Positions 17,700 to 25,961 of a stretch of 64,000 bases of DNA are shown here, in pieces. Each line of letters starts with the position of its first letter. The stretch's first letter is position 1. Made by a program: the position numbers and the translations under genes. The stretch comes from Schlegelella_A sp038231215. GTDB lineage: Bacteria > Pseudomonadota > Gammaproteobacteria > Burkholderiales > Burkholderiaceae_C. Under the pieces are notes generated by a model, which was not told the DNA's origin, made no database searches, and saw only the letters and a list, made by a program, of their open reading frames with translations. The stretch is from positions 1 through 64,000 of the forward strand of contig JBBRLS010000004.1 of assembly GCA_038231215.1 (NCBI GenBank), given 5' to 3'.

Positions 17700-19682
17700 T
17701 TGAGTCCGCTGCAGCACGCCGTGATCGATGCGCTCGGCAAGACCGGCGCGCTCGCCGCCTCCGATCCGCACCACGCCGAGCGCCAGGAACAGCTCGACAT
17801 GGCCGCCGCCGTCGCGGCAGCGATCGACGAGCGCACGCCGCTCGTCGTCGAAGCCGGGACGGGCGTCGGCAAGACCTACGCGTATCTCGTTCCGGCCTTG
17901 CTTTCCGGCGTGCGGACGCTGCTCAGCACGGCCACCAAGACGCTGCAGGACCAGCTCTTCCTGCGCGATCTGCCGCGCTTGCGCGACGCGCTCGGCGTGC
18001 CGGTGACGATCGCCTTGCTGAAGGGGCGCTCGAGCTATCTGTGCTCGCATCGCCTCGGCCTCGCCCGCCACGACGCGCAGCTTCCCGACCGCTTTGCCGT
18101 GCGTGCGCTGGCGCGCATCGAAGCCTGGGCACAGACGACGGCGAGCGGCGACCTGGCCGAGCTCGATGGCCTCGACGAGCGCAGCAGCGTCATCCCGCTG
18201 GTCACCTCGTCGCGTGAGAACTGTCTGGGCAGCAACTGTCCGCAGTTCAAGGGCTGTCACGTCAACAAGGCGCGGCGCGACGCCATGGCCGCCGACCTCG
18301 TCGTCGTCAACCATCACCTCTTCTTCGCCGATCTCGCGCTGCGCGACAGCGGTGTCGCCGAGCTGCTGCCGAGCGTTGAGCTCGCCATCTTCGACGAGGC
18401 GCATCAGCTCGCCGAAGCGGGCGTGCAGTTCCTCGGCACCGTGCTCGGCTCGGCGCAGCTCATCGACTTCGCGCGCGACATGCTGGGCGCCGGCCTGCAA
18501 CAGGCGCGCGGTCTGCTGCCCTGGCCGGAACTCGCTGCTGCCTGCGACAGGAGCGCGCGCGAGCTGAGGCTCGCCGCCGTGGGCCGACTCGGCGAGCTGC
18601 GCGCGAGCTTCAAGCTGCGCTGGGCCGAGCGCAGCGAGGAAGAAGCATTCGTTCAGGCACTGCGTGAGGTCGGCGCGGCTTGCGAGGCGGCCCGCGAAGC
18701 GCTCGACACGGTGAGCGAACTTGCGCCGGACTTCGTTCGCCTGGCCGAGCGTGCATCGCGTCTGGCTGCGCTGGCCGCCAGCTTCGGCGAGACGCCAGAA
18801 GACGGCAAGATTCGCTGGCTCGACCTGTCGACGCATCAGGCGCGACTCGTCGAATCTCCACTCGACATCCGCGAAGCCATGCAGGAAGAGATGGAGGGTG
18901 CCACGAAGGCGTGGATCTTCACTTCGGCGACGCTGGGCGACGACGAGCGCCTCAGCTGGTTCACCGAAGGCGCGGGCCTGGAGAAGGCGCCGACCTTGCG
19001 CGTCGGCAGTCCCTTCGACTATGCGAACCACGCCCGCGTGTTCGTGCCACGCGTCTTTGCCAAGCCGGGCGACCCGGCTCACGCGCCGGCCGTTGCCGAC
19101 CTGGCGGCCCGATGCGCGCGCGCGCTCGGCGGCCGCACCTTCGTCCTGACGACGACGCTGCGCTCGCTCCAGGCGGTCGGCGCGCGCCTGCGCGAAAGCT
19201 TCGCCGGCGAAGAGAGCGTCATCGAAGTGCTGGTGCAGGGGCAGGGCTCGAAGCGCCAATTGATGCAGCGCTTTCTCGACGCGCCGCAGGCCGTGCTGGT
19301 CGGCTCGCAAAGCTTCTGGGAAGGCATCGACGTGCCGGGCGAAGCCTTGCAGTGCGTCGTCATCGACAAGCTGCCTTTCCCGCCGCCGAACGACCCGCTC
19401 GTCGAAGCGCGGGTGCGACGGCTCGAGGCCGAAGGGCGCAACGCCTTCGCCGACTACTTCGTCGCCGAGGCGGCGATCTCGCTCAAGCAGGGCGCGGGGC
19501 GATTGATCCGCAGCGAGACCGACCGCGGCCTGCTCGTCGTCTGCGATCCGCGCATGGCCACGATGAGCTACGGGCGGCGCCTGTTCGCCGCCTTGCCGCC
19601 GATGGCCCGACTCGAGCGCGAGAGCGAGGCGATGGACTGGCTGGCCGGGCTTGCGGCGATGCCGGTCAGCGCCTTGCGCTAG
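17700..19682 (+). CDS. ATP-dependent helicase of the XPD/DinG (YoaA-like) family
   Basis: A 660-residue superfamily 2 5'-to-3' DNA helicase with an iron-sulfur cluster, related to DinG and YoaA, which act in replication restart and DNA repair. Walker A is AGTGVGKT at residues 52-59 and the DEAH box is in FDEAHQLAEAG near residue 230. Between them four cysteines (YLCSHR, then ENCLGSNCPQFKGCHVNKAR) form the Fe-S site. The C-terminal helicase domain shows LVGSQSFWEGIDVPGEALQCV and the arginine-finger region QGAGRLIRSETDRGLL. The start is TTG at 17700 with AAGGG at 17688-17692 in good position. It converges with bamD, only 3 bases apart. Whether it is functionally DinG or YoaA is not decided; size and start favour the YoaA type. 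Confidence 0.93.
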   Translation: MSPLQHAVIDALGKTGALAASDPHHAERQEQLDMAAAVAAAIDERTPLVVEAGTGVGKTYAYLVPALLSGVRTLLSTATKTLQDQLFLRDLPRLRDALGVPVTIALLKGRSSYLCSHRLGLARHDAQLPDRFAVRALARIEAWAQTTASGDLAELDGLDERSSVIPLVTSSRENCLGSNCPQFKGCHVNKARRDAMAADLVVVNHHLFFADLALRDSGVAELLPSVELAIFDEAHQLAEAGVQFLGTVLGSAQLIDFARDMLGAGLQQARGLLPWPELAAACDRSARELRLAAVGRLGELRASFKLRWAERSEEEAFVQALREVGAACEAAREALDTVSELAPDFVRLAERASRLAALAASFGETPEDGKIRWLDLSTHQARLVESPLDIREAMQEEMEGATKAWIFTSATLGDDERLSWFTEGAGLEKAPTLRVGSPFDYANHARVFVPRVFAKPGDPAHAPAVADLAARCARALGGRTFVLTTTLRSLQAVGARLRESFAGEESVIEVLVQGQGSKRQLMQRFLDAPQAVLVGSQSFWEGIDVPGEALQCVVIDKLPFPPPNDPLVEARVRRLEAEGRNAFADYFVAEAAISLKQGAGRLIRSETDRGLLVVCDPRMATMSYGRRLFAALPPMARLERESEAMDWLAGLAAMPVSALR

Positions 19683-19685
19683 CCG

Positions 19686-20501
19686 CTACCAGAGCTGCCA
19701 CCAGCGCGTCTTCTTGTTGCCGAGGCCGTTGGCGAGGATCGTCGAGTTCGGAAAGCTCGTCTTCAGCACGCGGCCTGCATCGTCGCGAAGCTGCGTCAGT
19801 CCGAGCTTGTCGTAGCTCTGCATCATGATGTAGAGCGCTTCTTCGACCGAAGGCGTCTGCTGGAACTCCTGCACCGTTTGCTGCGCCCGGTTCGCCGCGG
19901 CGACGTAGGCGCCGCGACGGAAGTAGTAGCGGGCGACGTGCACTTCGTACGCGGCCAGCGAGTTGACGATGTAGTTCATGCGCAGCCGCGCGTCGTCGGC
20001 GTAGGTCGACTGCGGAAACTGCTCGATGAGCTGGCGAAACGACTGGTAGGCGTCGCGCGAGGCCTGCTGGTCGCGCTCGGAAAGGTCCTGGCTCGCCAGC
20101 GAGCCGAGCAGGCCGAGGTTGTCGTTGAAATTGACGAGGCCTTGCAGGTAGAGCGCGTAGTCGAGTGCAGGACTGGTCGGGTGCAGCTTGATGAAGCGCT
20201 CCAGCGTCGACAGCGCCTGCGCCTTCTCGCCGGTCTTGTAGAGCAGATAGGCGCGCTCTATCTGCGCCTGTTGCGTCAGCACGGTGCCGGCGGCGCGGCC
20301 TTCGAGCCGCTCGTAGAGCTTGATCGCCTTGTCGTAGCCTCCGGAGGCTGCTTCCTCCTTGGCCTCGGCATAGATCTTCTCGGGCGACATGCGCGCCGTC
20401 TCGTCCTTGGGCGTCGTGTCGCAAGCGGCGAGGAAGATGGCCGCGGCCGACATCGCCGACACTGTCAGCCAGGAACGAATGGGGATCGGGAACGTCGTCA
20501 T
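19686..20501 (-). CDS. bamD: Outer membrane assembly lipoprotein BamD
   Basis: A 271-residue lipoprotein component of the BAM complex, which inserts beta-barrel proteins into the outer membrane; it binds BamA and helps recognise substrates. The signal peptide ends in a lipobox LAAC with the lipidated cysteine at residue 27. Five tetratricopeptide-like repeats follow, e.g. GGYDKAIKLYERLEGRAAG, TGEKAQALSTLERFIKLHP, AYQSFRQLIEQFPQSTYADD and the conserved ARYYFRRGAYVAAANRAQQ. BamA and BamB are also encoded in this window. The gene is divergent from rluD, and their ATG codons overlap on opposite strands (CATG at 20499-20502). Confidence 0.97.
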   Translation of the reverse strand: MTTFPIPIRSWLTVSAMSAAAIFLAACDTTPKDETARMSPEKIYAEAKEEAASGGYDKAIKLYERLEGRAAGTVLTQQAQIERAYLLYKTGEKAQALSTLERFIKLHPTSPALDYALYLQGLVNFNDNLGLLGSLASQDLSERDQQASRDAYQSFRQLIEQFPQSTYADDARLRMNYIVNSLAAYEVHVARYYFRRGAYVAAANRAQQTVQEFQQTPSVEEALYIMMQSYDKLGLTQLRDDAGRVLKTSFPNSTILANGLGNKKTRWWQLW

Positions 20502-21561
20502 GCGGCAATCGCGGTCGCGCGACCTGCAGGGCCGCCGCGACGAGAGGGTGAACGTGGAAGGCGAATCTTATAGGGTCGACGGGGGGCCGGCCGATGCGAG
20601 CGCCGCATCGGCCGGAGCCGACACGCCCGCCGAAGCGGACGACGACCAGCCCGAGACGCGCGAAGGCACGGTCGGCGAGGCACTGCATGGCGAGCGTCTC
20701 GACAAGGCCATCGTCACCCTCGCGCCCGAGTTCTCGCGAAGCCATCTGCAAGGTCTCATCAAGGGCGCGCAGGTGCGCATCGACGGCAAGCCGGCAGCGG
20801 GCGCTTCGCAGCGGGTGCGTGCCGGCCAGCATCTCGCTGTCACCTTGCTGCCGACCGAGGAGAGCCGCGCCTATCGCGCCGAGGCGCTGCCCTTGGTCGT
20901 CGCTTACGAGGACGACGACCTGCTCGTCGTCGACAAGGCCGCAGGCATGGTCGTTCACCCGGCCGCGGGCAACTGGTCGGGAACCTTGCTCAACGGCTTG
21001 CTGGCGCGCTATCCGCAAAGCGCCGCACTACCGCGCGCCGGCATCGTGCACCGGCTCGACAAGGACACCTCGGGGCTGATGGTCGTCGGCAAGACGCTGG
21101 TCGCGGTAACGGCGCTGGTGCGCGCGATCGCGGCGCGCGAGGTGCATCGGCGCTATCTTGCGATCGCCCAGGGCCGGCCGGTTGCGACGGCGTTCAGCGT
21201 CGAGGCGCCGATCGGCCGCGATCCGCAGATGCGCTTGCGCATGGCCGTCGTCGCCTCGGGCAAGCCGGCACGCACCGACGTCGAATGTGTCGCTTCCGAC
21301 GGCACGCACGGCGCCCTGCGCTGCACCCTGCACAGCGGACGCACGCACCAGATCCGCGTCCACCTCGCATCGCGCGGCCTGCCGCTGGTGGGCGATCGTC
21401 TGTACGGCGGACGACCGGCGTTCGGCATCGAGCGGCAAGCCCTGCACGCCGCCGAACTGGCCTTCGCTCATCCGGTCTCGCAACGACGGATTGCCCTCGC
21501 ATCGGCCTTGCCCGCCGATCTCGCCCCGGCCTGGCGGCAACTGACCGGAGCGATGGCCTGA
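20500..21561 (+). CDS. rluD: 23S rRNA pseudouridine synthase RluD
   Basis: Converts uridines 1911, 1915 and 1917 (E. coli numbering) of helix 69 of 23S rRNA to pseudouridine. The protein has an acidic Ala-rich N-terminal stretch, an S4 RNA-binding domain (ALHGERLDKAIVTLAPEFSRSHLQGLI), and the RluA-type catalytic domain with the aspartate in HRLDKDTSGLMVVGK and later GRTHQIRVHLASRGLPLVGDRLYGG. I use the ATG at 20500 (353 residues; GGGAA 7 bases upstream), which overlaps the divergent bamD ATG. A GTG at 20548 (337 residues) is also possible. In many betaproteobacteria pgeF follows rluD; here it does not. Confidence 0.93.
   Translation: MRQSRSRDLQGRRDERVNVEGESYRVDGGPADASAASAGADTPAEADDDQPETREGTVGEALHGERLDKAIVTLAPEFSRSHLQGLIKGAQVRIDGKPAAGASQRVRAGQHLAVTLLPTEESRAYRAEALPLVVAYEDDDLLVVDKAAGMVVHPAAGNWSGTLLNGLLARYPQSAALPRAGIVHRLDKDTSGLMVVGKTLVAVTALVRAIAAREVHRRYLAIAQGRPVATAFSVEAPIGRDPQMRLRMAVVASGKPARTDVECVASDGTHGALRCTLHSGRTHQIRVHLASRGLPLVGDRLYGGRPAFGIERQALHAAELAFAHPVSQRRIALASALPADLAPAWRQLTGAMA
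20567..20572 (-). promoter_or_regulatory. Candidate -10 box for bamD
   Basis: On the minus strand, TATAAG at 20572-20567 lies 66 bases before the bamD start and is the only AT-rich element in a GC-rich stretch. No clear -35 is found at 17 bases. It lies inside the coding sequence of the divergent rluD. Confidence 0.35.
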
Positions 21562-21581
21562 GCCCGATCCCGCCGGTTCGC

Positions 21582-21587
21582 TACAAT
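21582..21587 (+). promoter_or_regulatory. Candidate -10 box for the scpB-rluB operon
   Basis: TACAAT at 21582-21587, with a second TGTAAT at 21591-21596, is the only AT-rich patch after rluD. A start near 21594 gives a leader of about 190 bases before scpB (21594-21782), which shows no recognisable gene. The same TACAAT element precedes ndk and hisZ. No -35 is recognisable. Confidence 0.4.
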
Positions 21588-21782
21588 CGCTGTAATCCGT
21601 TTTGATTGATCCCGCCGTTGCGGCGCCGTCTGCTGCAACCCGCGCGACCTTCGAGACTTCGAGACCGGATCGCACCCACGGTGCATCTCGACCCCGGCAA
21701 GCGCGTTGCGCTGCCGAATCCACCGCGTTACGGACGCGAAGACACGCCGCGAGGTGACGCGGCCGAGGACTATCACGAAGAC

Positions 21783-22502
21783 ATGAAGACCCTGGATGCC
21801 AAACGCGTCCTCGAGGCAGCGCTCATCTGCTCGGGCCAGCCCATGCCATTGCGCGAGCTGGGCGCGCTGTTCGCCGACGAGATCGGGCCCGACACCTTGC
21901 GCAGCCTGCTCGACGAACTGAGTCGTGAATGCGCCGGCCGCGGCATCGAGCTTGTCTCGCTGGCGAGCGGCTGGCGTTTCCAGAGCCGGCCCGAGATGGC
22001 CAGCTACCTGGCACGGCTCAATCCCGAGAAGCCGCCCCGTTATTCGCGTGCGGTCATGGAAACGCTGGCCATCATTGCCTACCGTCAACCGGTGACGCGC
22101 GGCGACATCGAGGACATTCGCGGCGTCGCTGTCGCGAGCACCATCGTCAAGCAGCTCGAAGAGCGCGGCTGGATCGAAGCGATCGGCTACCGAGAAGCGC
22201 CCGGGCGTCCGGCTTTGCTCGCGACGACGCGCCATTTCCTCGACGACCTGGGCCTCGCGAGCCTCGACCAGCTGCCCCTACAGGGTGGCACGGGCGACGC
22301 TGCCGATGCAGGTGGCGATGCCCTCGCCGCCCTCGCGTCGCAAGCCGTGCTGTCCTTCGCCGAAGCGTCTGTCGAGACTTCTGCCGAAGGCGAGATGTCC
22401 GTCGATACCGGGACGCCTGCCGCAGCCGATCCGGCTTCGCGTTCGGCTCCCACCGATTCGCCCGCCATGCCCATCGACCCCGCCCTGGAATCCCACCCAT
22501 GA
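21783..22502 (+). CDS. scpB: Segregation and condensation protein B
   Basis: A 239-residue winged-helix protein that, with ScpA and Smc, forms the bacterial condensin complex for chromosome compaction and segregation. The two winged helix domains are visible: LDAKRVLEAALICSGQPMPLRELGALF with GIELVSLASGWRFQSRPEMA, then PPRYSRAVMETLAIIAYRQPVTRGDIEDIRGV and GRPALLATTRHFLDDLGLASLDQLP. A disordered Ala/Ser-rich tail follows. The ATG at 21783 begins the conserved domain; the frame is open further upstream but that sequence does not resemble ScpB. The stop overlaps the rluB start (ATGA at 22499-22502). scpA is not in this window. Confidence 0.95.
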   Translation: MKTLDAKRVLEAALICSGQPMPLRELGALFADEIGPDTLRSLLDELSRECAGRGIELVSLASGWRFQSRPEMASYLARLNPEKPPRYSRAVMETLAIIAYRQPVTRGDIEDIRGVAVASTIVKQLEERGWIEAIGYREAPGRPALLATTRHFLDDLGLASLDQLPLQGGTGDAADAGGDALAALASQAVLSFAEASVETSAEGEMSVDTGTPAAADPASRSAPTDSPAMPIDPALESHP

Positions 22503-24253
22503 ACCGATCTGCCGACTCCGCGCCGCACGCCGACCTCGAAGGCGAGGGGCCCGGCGAAGCGCCGCCTTCCGCCGCCCCGGGCACGTCCAGTGGCGATGCA
22601 CCGACGGCCCTTGCCGACAACGCAGGCGAGCCGAGGCCGCGCGGCGAGGGCGAACGCAGCGAGAACGATCGTGGCGGGCGCAGACGCGGCCGGCGCGATC
22701 GGCACCGCGGCGAAGCGGGAGACGCCGGTGACGGCGGCCCGCGGCCGCGGGCCGCCGCGCAGATGCTGCCGCTGCCGCCCAACTTCGAAGGGCCGCTGCC
22801 GCGTCATCTGCAGCCCGTTGTCGCGCCTGAGGCGGGCGAGGTCTTCGCCAAGCTGCTTTCGGGGGAGTTCGACACCGAAACCGAAGCCGTGGAATCCGTT
22901 GAGTCCGAAGAGGCGACCAACAAGCGCGTGCTCGCCGCCGAGGCCGACGCGCCCAAGCTGCACAAGGTGCTGGCGCAGGCCGGCATCGGCTCGCGCCGCG
23001 ACATGGAAGAGCTGATCGTCGAGGGCCGGATCAAGGTCAACGGCGAGCCGGCGCACACCGGCCAACGCATCTCTTTCGGCGACCGCATCGAGGTCGACGG
23101 CAAGCCGGTCCGCGTTCGCATCGTGCCGCCGCCGGCGCGCATCATCGCGTACCACAAGCCGGCCGGCGAGATCGTCACCAATGACGATCCCGAGCATCGC
23201 CCGACGGTGTTTCGGCGCCTGCCGCGATTGCATCAGGGCAAGTGGCAGTCGGTCGGCCGGCTCGACATCAACACCGAGGGCCTGCTCCTGTTCACGAACT
23301 CGGGCGGCCTCGCCAACCAGCTCATGCATCCGCGCTTCGGCGTCGAGCGCGAGTACGCGGTGCGGGTGATGGGCACGCTCGGCGATGCCGAGCGGGCGCA
23401 GTTGCTCGAAGGCGTCGAGGTCGACGGCCAGCGCGCTGCCTTCAAGTCGATCGTCAACGGCGGCGGCGAGGGTCTCAACACCTGGTATCGCGTCGTGATC
23501 ACCGAAGGTCGCAACCGCGAGGTGAGAAAGCTCTTCGAGGCGGTCGGCTTGACAGTGAGCCGGCTGATCCGGATCCGCTACGGAACGGTGGTGTTGCCGC
23601 TCGGGCTGAAACGTGGCGTCTGGGTCGATCTCGACGAGAACGACGTGCGTGCGATCCGCCGCCTCGCCAATCCGCAGGGCGAGGGACAGCGCCACGAGGA
23701 TCGCGGCGAAGGAAAGCGCCGCGACGACCGCGGCAACCGGGGCAACAACAACAACAACCGCCAGGGCAACGATCGCCAGGGCAACGACCGCAACCGGCCG
23801 CCGCCCGCGCCGCGCCGGCCCGACGAGGCACGCTTCGATGCGCCGCCCGTCGAGGCAGCGCCACGCGAGGCAGGCGACGACGAGATCGAAGACGACTTCG
23901 ATCCGAGCCGGATTCCCAATCCGTTGCAGCAGACCTTCGACCATCGCTTCGTGCAGGGTCGCCGCATCGGGCCGAACAGCGGCTTCGGTGCCGGCGGCAG
24001 CGCGCCGCGTGCCCCGTCCGGCGGCGGCAAGGGCGACCCGAAGCAGCCCGATCCCTTGCAGACTTCGGTAGGCTACATCGGCGCCAATGCATTTCACGGC
24101 AAGAACCGCGGCCGCGGCGGCGGCGGCGGCGGCAACCGTGGCGGCGGCTTCGGCGGCGGCGGTTCGGGCGGGGGCGGCGGTTACGGCGGTGGTAGCGGTG
24201 GTAGCGGCGGCGGCGGCGGTGGAGCGGGTGGCGGCGGCCGGCGCGGTCGTTAG
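22499..24253 (+). CDS. rluB: 23S rRNA pseudouridine synthase RluB, with long low-complexity tails
   Basis: RluB modifies U2605 of 23S rRNA. The 584-residue protein has a central, conserved part: an S4 domain (KLHKVLAQAGIGSRRDMEELIVEGRIKVNG) and the RsuA/RluB catalytic domain with the aspartate in VGRLDINTEGLLLFTN and the GRNREVRKLFEAVG segment. A roughly 145-residue disordered acidic and Arg-rich N-terminal region and a C-terminal region of over 180 residues flank it. The C-terminal part contains Arg/Asn/Gln-rich repeats (GNNNNNRQGNDRQGND), a conserved-looking NPLQQTFDHRFVQGRR block and an almost pure Gly tail. Enteric RluB is about 290 residues, so half of this protein is extension. Translation is coupled to scpB. 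Confidence 0.95.
   Translation: MNRSADSAPHADLEGEGPGEAPPSAAPGTSSGDAPTALADNAGEPRPRGEGERSENDRGGRRRGRRDRHRGEAGDAGDGGPRPRAAAQMLPLPPNFEGPLPRHLQPVVAPEAGEVFAKLLSGEFDTETEAVESVESEEATNKRVLAAEADAPKLHKVLAQAGIGSRRDMEELIVEGRIKVNGEPAHTGQRISFGDRIEVDGKPVRVRIVPPPARIIAYHKPAGEIVTNDDPEHRPTVFRRLPRLHQGKWQSVGRLDINTEGLLLFTNSGGLANQLMHPRFGVEREYAVRVMGTLGDAERAQLLEGVEVDGQRAAFKSIVNGGGEGLNTWYRVVITEGRNREVRKLFEAVGLTVSRLIRIRYGTVVLPLGLKRGVWVDLDENDVRAIRRLANPQGEGQRHEDRGEGKRRDDRGNRGNNNNNRQGNDRQGNDRNRPPPAPRRPDEARFDAPPVEAAPREAGDDEIEDDFDPSRIPNPLQQTFDHRFVQGRRIGPNSGFGAGGSAPRAPSGGGKGDPKQPDPLQTSVGYIGANAFHGKNRGRGGGGGGNRGGGFGGGGSGGGGGYGGGSGGSGGGGGGAGGGGRRGR
24107..24250 (+). repeat. GGC/GGT microsatellite-like region encoding the RluB poly-Gly tail
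   Basis: The last 48 codons of rluB are dominated by GGC and GGT (glycine), with only scattered Arg, Asn, Tyr, Phe, Ser and Ala codons. The block is in frame and the frame continues to a stop at 24251-24253, so it is a genuine low-complexity coding repeat resembling RGG/GGY-type RNA-binding tails. Tract length could vary among strains by slippage. Confidence 0.8.
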
Positions 24254-24286
24254 GTATGCGCACCGGGCCGGGGGCCGCGCCGGCCC

Positions 24287-24292
24287 TACAAT
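24287..24292 (+). promoter_or_regulatory. Candidate -10 box for ndk
   Basis: TACAAT at 24287-24292, 36 bases before the ndk ATG, is the only AT-rich element in a GC-rich gap. No -35 match is apparent upstream. Transcription could start near 24299, giving a 30-base leader with a CGGAGAA Shine-Dalgarno. Confidence 0.45.
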
Positions 24293-24328
24293 AGAAGGCT
24301 TTGCCCGAGTAGCCGGAGAACACAGAAC

Positions 24329-24754
24329 ATGGCCGTCGAACGCACGCTTTCGATCATCAAGCCAGATGCCGTCGCGAAGAACGTCATCGGTGCCATCTAT
24401 TCGCGCTTCGAAGGTGCCGGTCTCAGGATCATCGCCGCGAAGATGACGCAGCTTTCGCGGGCCGAGGCCGAGGCCTTCTACGCGGTGCACAGGGCGAGGC
24501 CGTTCTTCAACGACCTCGTTTCCTTCATGATCTCCGGCCCGGTGACGATCCAGGTGCTCGAAGGCGAGAGCGCGATCGTGAAGAACCGCGAGCTGATGGG
24601 CGCGACCGACCCGAAGAAGGCCGACAAGGGAACGATCCGCGCCGACTTCGCGGCGAGCATCGACGCCAATGCCGTGCACGGCTCGGACGCTGCCGAGACG
24701 GCTGCCGTCGAGATCGCCTTCTTTTTCGCCGGCATGAACGTGCACGGGCGCTGA
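24329..24754 (+). CDS. ndk: Nucleoside diphosphate kinase
   Basis: A 141-residue enzyme exchanging the terminal phosphate between nucleoside tri- and diphosphates through a phosphohistidine. The N-terminus ERTLSIIKPDAVAKN and the active-site motif NAVHGSDA, with the phosphorylated histidine at about residue 117, are diagnostic, and length is as expected for the family. CGGAGAA precedes the ATG. ndk upstream of rlmN is a conserved arrangement in proteobacteria. Confidence 0.98.
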   Translation: MAVERTLSIIKPDAVAKNVIGAIYSRFEGAGLRIIAAKMTQLSRAEAEAFYAVHRARPFFNDLVSFMISGPVTIQVLEGESAIVKNRELMGATDPKKADKGTIRADFAASIDANAVHGSDAAETAAVEIAFFFAGMNVHGR

Positions 24755-24773
24755 GTCGCCCACGAGCGCCGGC

Positions 24774-25961
24774 ATGGTCAACCTGCTCCAGTTCGACCGC
24801 GCCGGGCTCGGCGACTTCTGCGAGCAGCTCGGCGAGAAGCGCTTTCGCGCGACGCAACTCTTTCGCTGGATTCACCAGCGCGGCGAGCGCGACCCGGCGG
24901 CCATGACCGACCTCGCGAAGTCCCTGCGCGACAAGCTCGCGACCAGCGCCGCAATCGAGTCCCTGCCGGTGGCGAGCGAGCAGGTCGCCGCCGACGGCAC
25001 GATCAAGTGGCTGTTCGACATCGGCGGCGGCGACGCCGTCGAAACCGTCTTCATCCCCGAGCCGGGCCGCGGCACCTTGTGCATCTCGTCGCAGGCGGGC
25101 TGTGCCGTCAATTGCCGCTTCTGCGCGACCGGCCACCAGGGCTTCAGCCGCAATCTCACGACCGCCGAGATCGTCGCCCAGCTCTGGCATGCCGAGTTTG
25201 AATTGCGCCGCCGCCTGGCGCTGGCGCCCGGTGAACGGGCGATCACCAACGTCGTCATGATGGGCATGGGCGAGCCCTTGCAGAACTACGCGGCGCTCGT
25301 GCCGGCGCTTCGCGTGATGCTCGACGATCACGGCTACGGCCTGTCGCGTCGCCGCGTCACCGTCTCGACCTCGGGTGTCGTGCCGATGATCGATCGGCTG
25401 CGCGAAGACTGCCCGGTCGCGCTCGCCGTGTCGCTGCACGCGCCCGACGACGCCTTGCGCAACGACCTCGTGCCGCTGAACCGCAAGTACCCGATCGCCG
25501 AGCTGCTCGCCGCCTGCCGCCTCTACCTCGAGCGTGCGCCGCGCGACTTCATCACCCTCGAGTACTGCATGCTCGACGGCGTCAACGACTCGCCAGCCCA
25601 GGCCGAGGCCTTGCTGGCACTGGTTCGCGGCGACGGCACCGAGGCGTCGCCCGGCCTCGCGTGCAAGATCAATCTCATTCCGTTCAATCCGTTTCCCGAG
25701 TCCGGGTTGCGTCGCTCGCCAGCCGTCCGCGTCGCGGCATTCGCGGCGGTCCTTCACGATGGCGGCATCGTCACGACGGTGCGCAAGACGCGCGGCGACG
25801 ACATCGCCGCCGCTTGCGGCCAGCTTGCCGGCGAAGTGCAGGACCGCACGCGCATCGGCGAGCGGACGACCCGGGCCGTGCCGCTGCGTATCGAAGCGCG
25901 TGTTGCTGCGCCGGTGTCGCGGCGAGCCGGCCCGGCAGCTCGCGAGCGAAGCGTGTCATGA
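24774..25961 (+). CDS. rlmN: 23S rRNA/tRNA adenine-C2 methyltransferase RlmN
   Basis: A 395-residue radical SAM enzyme that methylates C2 of A2503 in 23S rRNA and A37 in some tRNAs. The radical SAM motif CxxxCxxC is present as CAVNCRFC in SSQAGCAVNCRFCATGHQGF. MMGMGEPLQNY and LAVSLHAPDDALRNDLVPLN follow, and the methyl-carrying C-terminal cysteine is in AAACGQLAG. A C-terminal extension of about 40 Arg/Ala-rich residues follows the conserved domain. The stop overlaps the next start (ATGA at 25958-25961). Start ATG at 24774 has only a weak Shine-Dalgarno. Confidence 0.97.
   Translation: MVNLLQFDRAGLGDFCEQLGEKRFRATQLFRWIHQRGERDPAAMTDLAKSLRDKLATSAAIESLPVASEQVAADGTIKWLFDIGGGDAVETVFIPEPGRGTLCISSQAGCAVNCRFCATGHQGFSRNLTTAEIVAQLWHAEFELRRRLALAPGERAITNVVMMGMGEPLQNYAALVPALRVMLDDHGYGLSRRRVTVSTSGVVPMIDRLREDCPVALAVSLHAPDDALRNDLVPLNRKYPIAELLAACRLYLERAPRDFITLEYCMLDGVNDSPAQAEALLALVRGDGTEASPGLACKINLIPFNPFPESGLRRSPAVRVAAFAAVLHDGGIVTTVRKTRGDDIAAACGQLAGEVQDRTRIGERTTRAVPLRIEARVAAPVSRRAGPAARERSVS

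Noticed and set aside
24107..24250. GGC/GGT tract as a CRISPR or satellite array
   Set aside because: There are no regular spacers or fixed repeat length, and the tract is in frame with rluB up to its stop codon.
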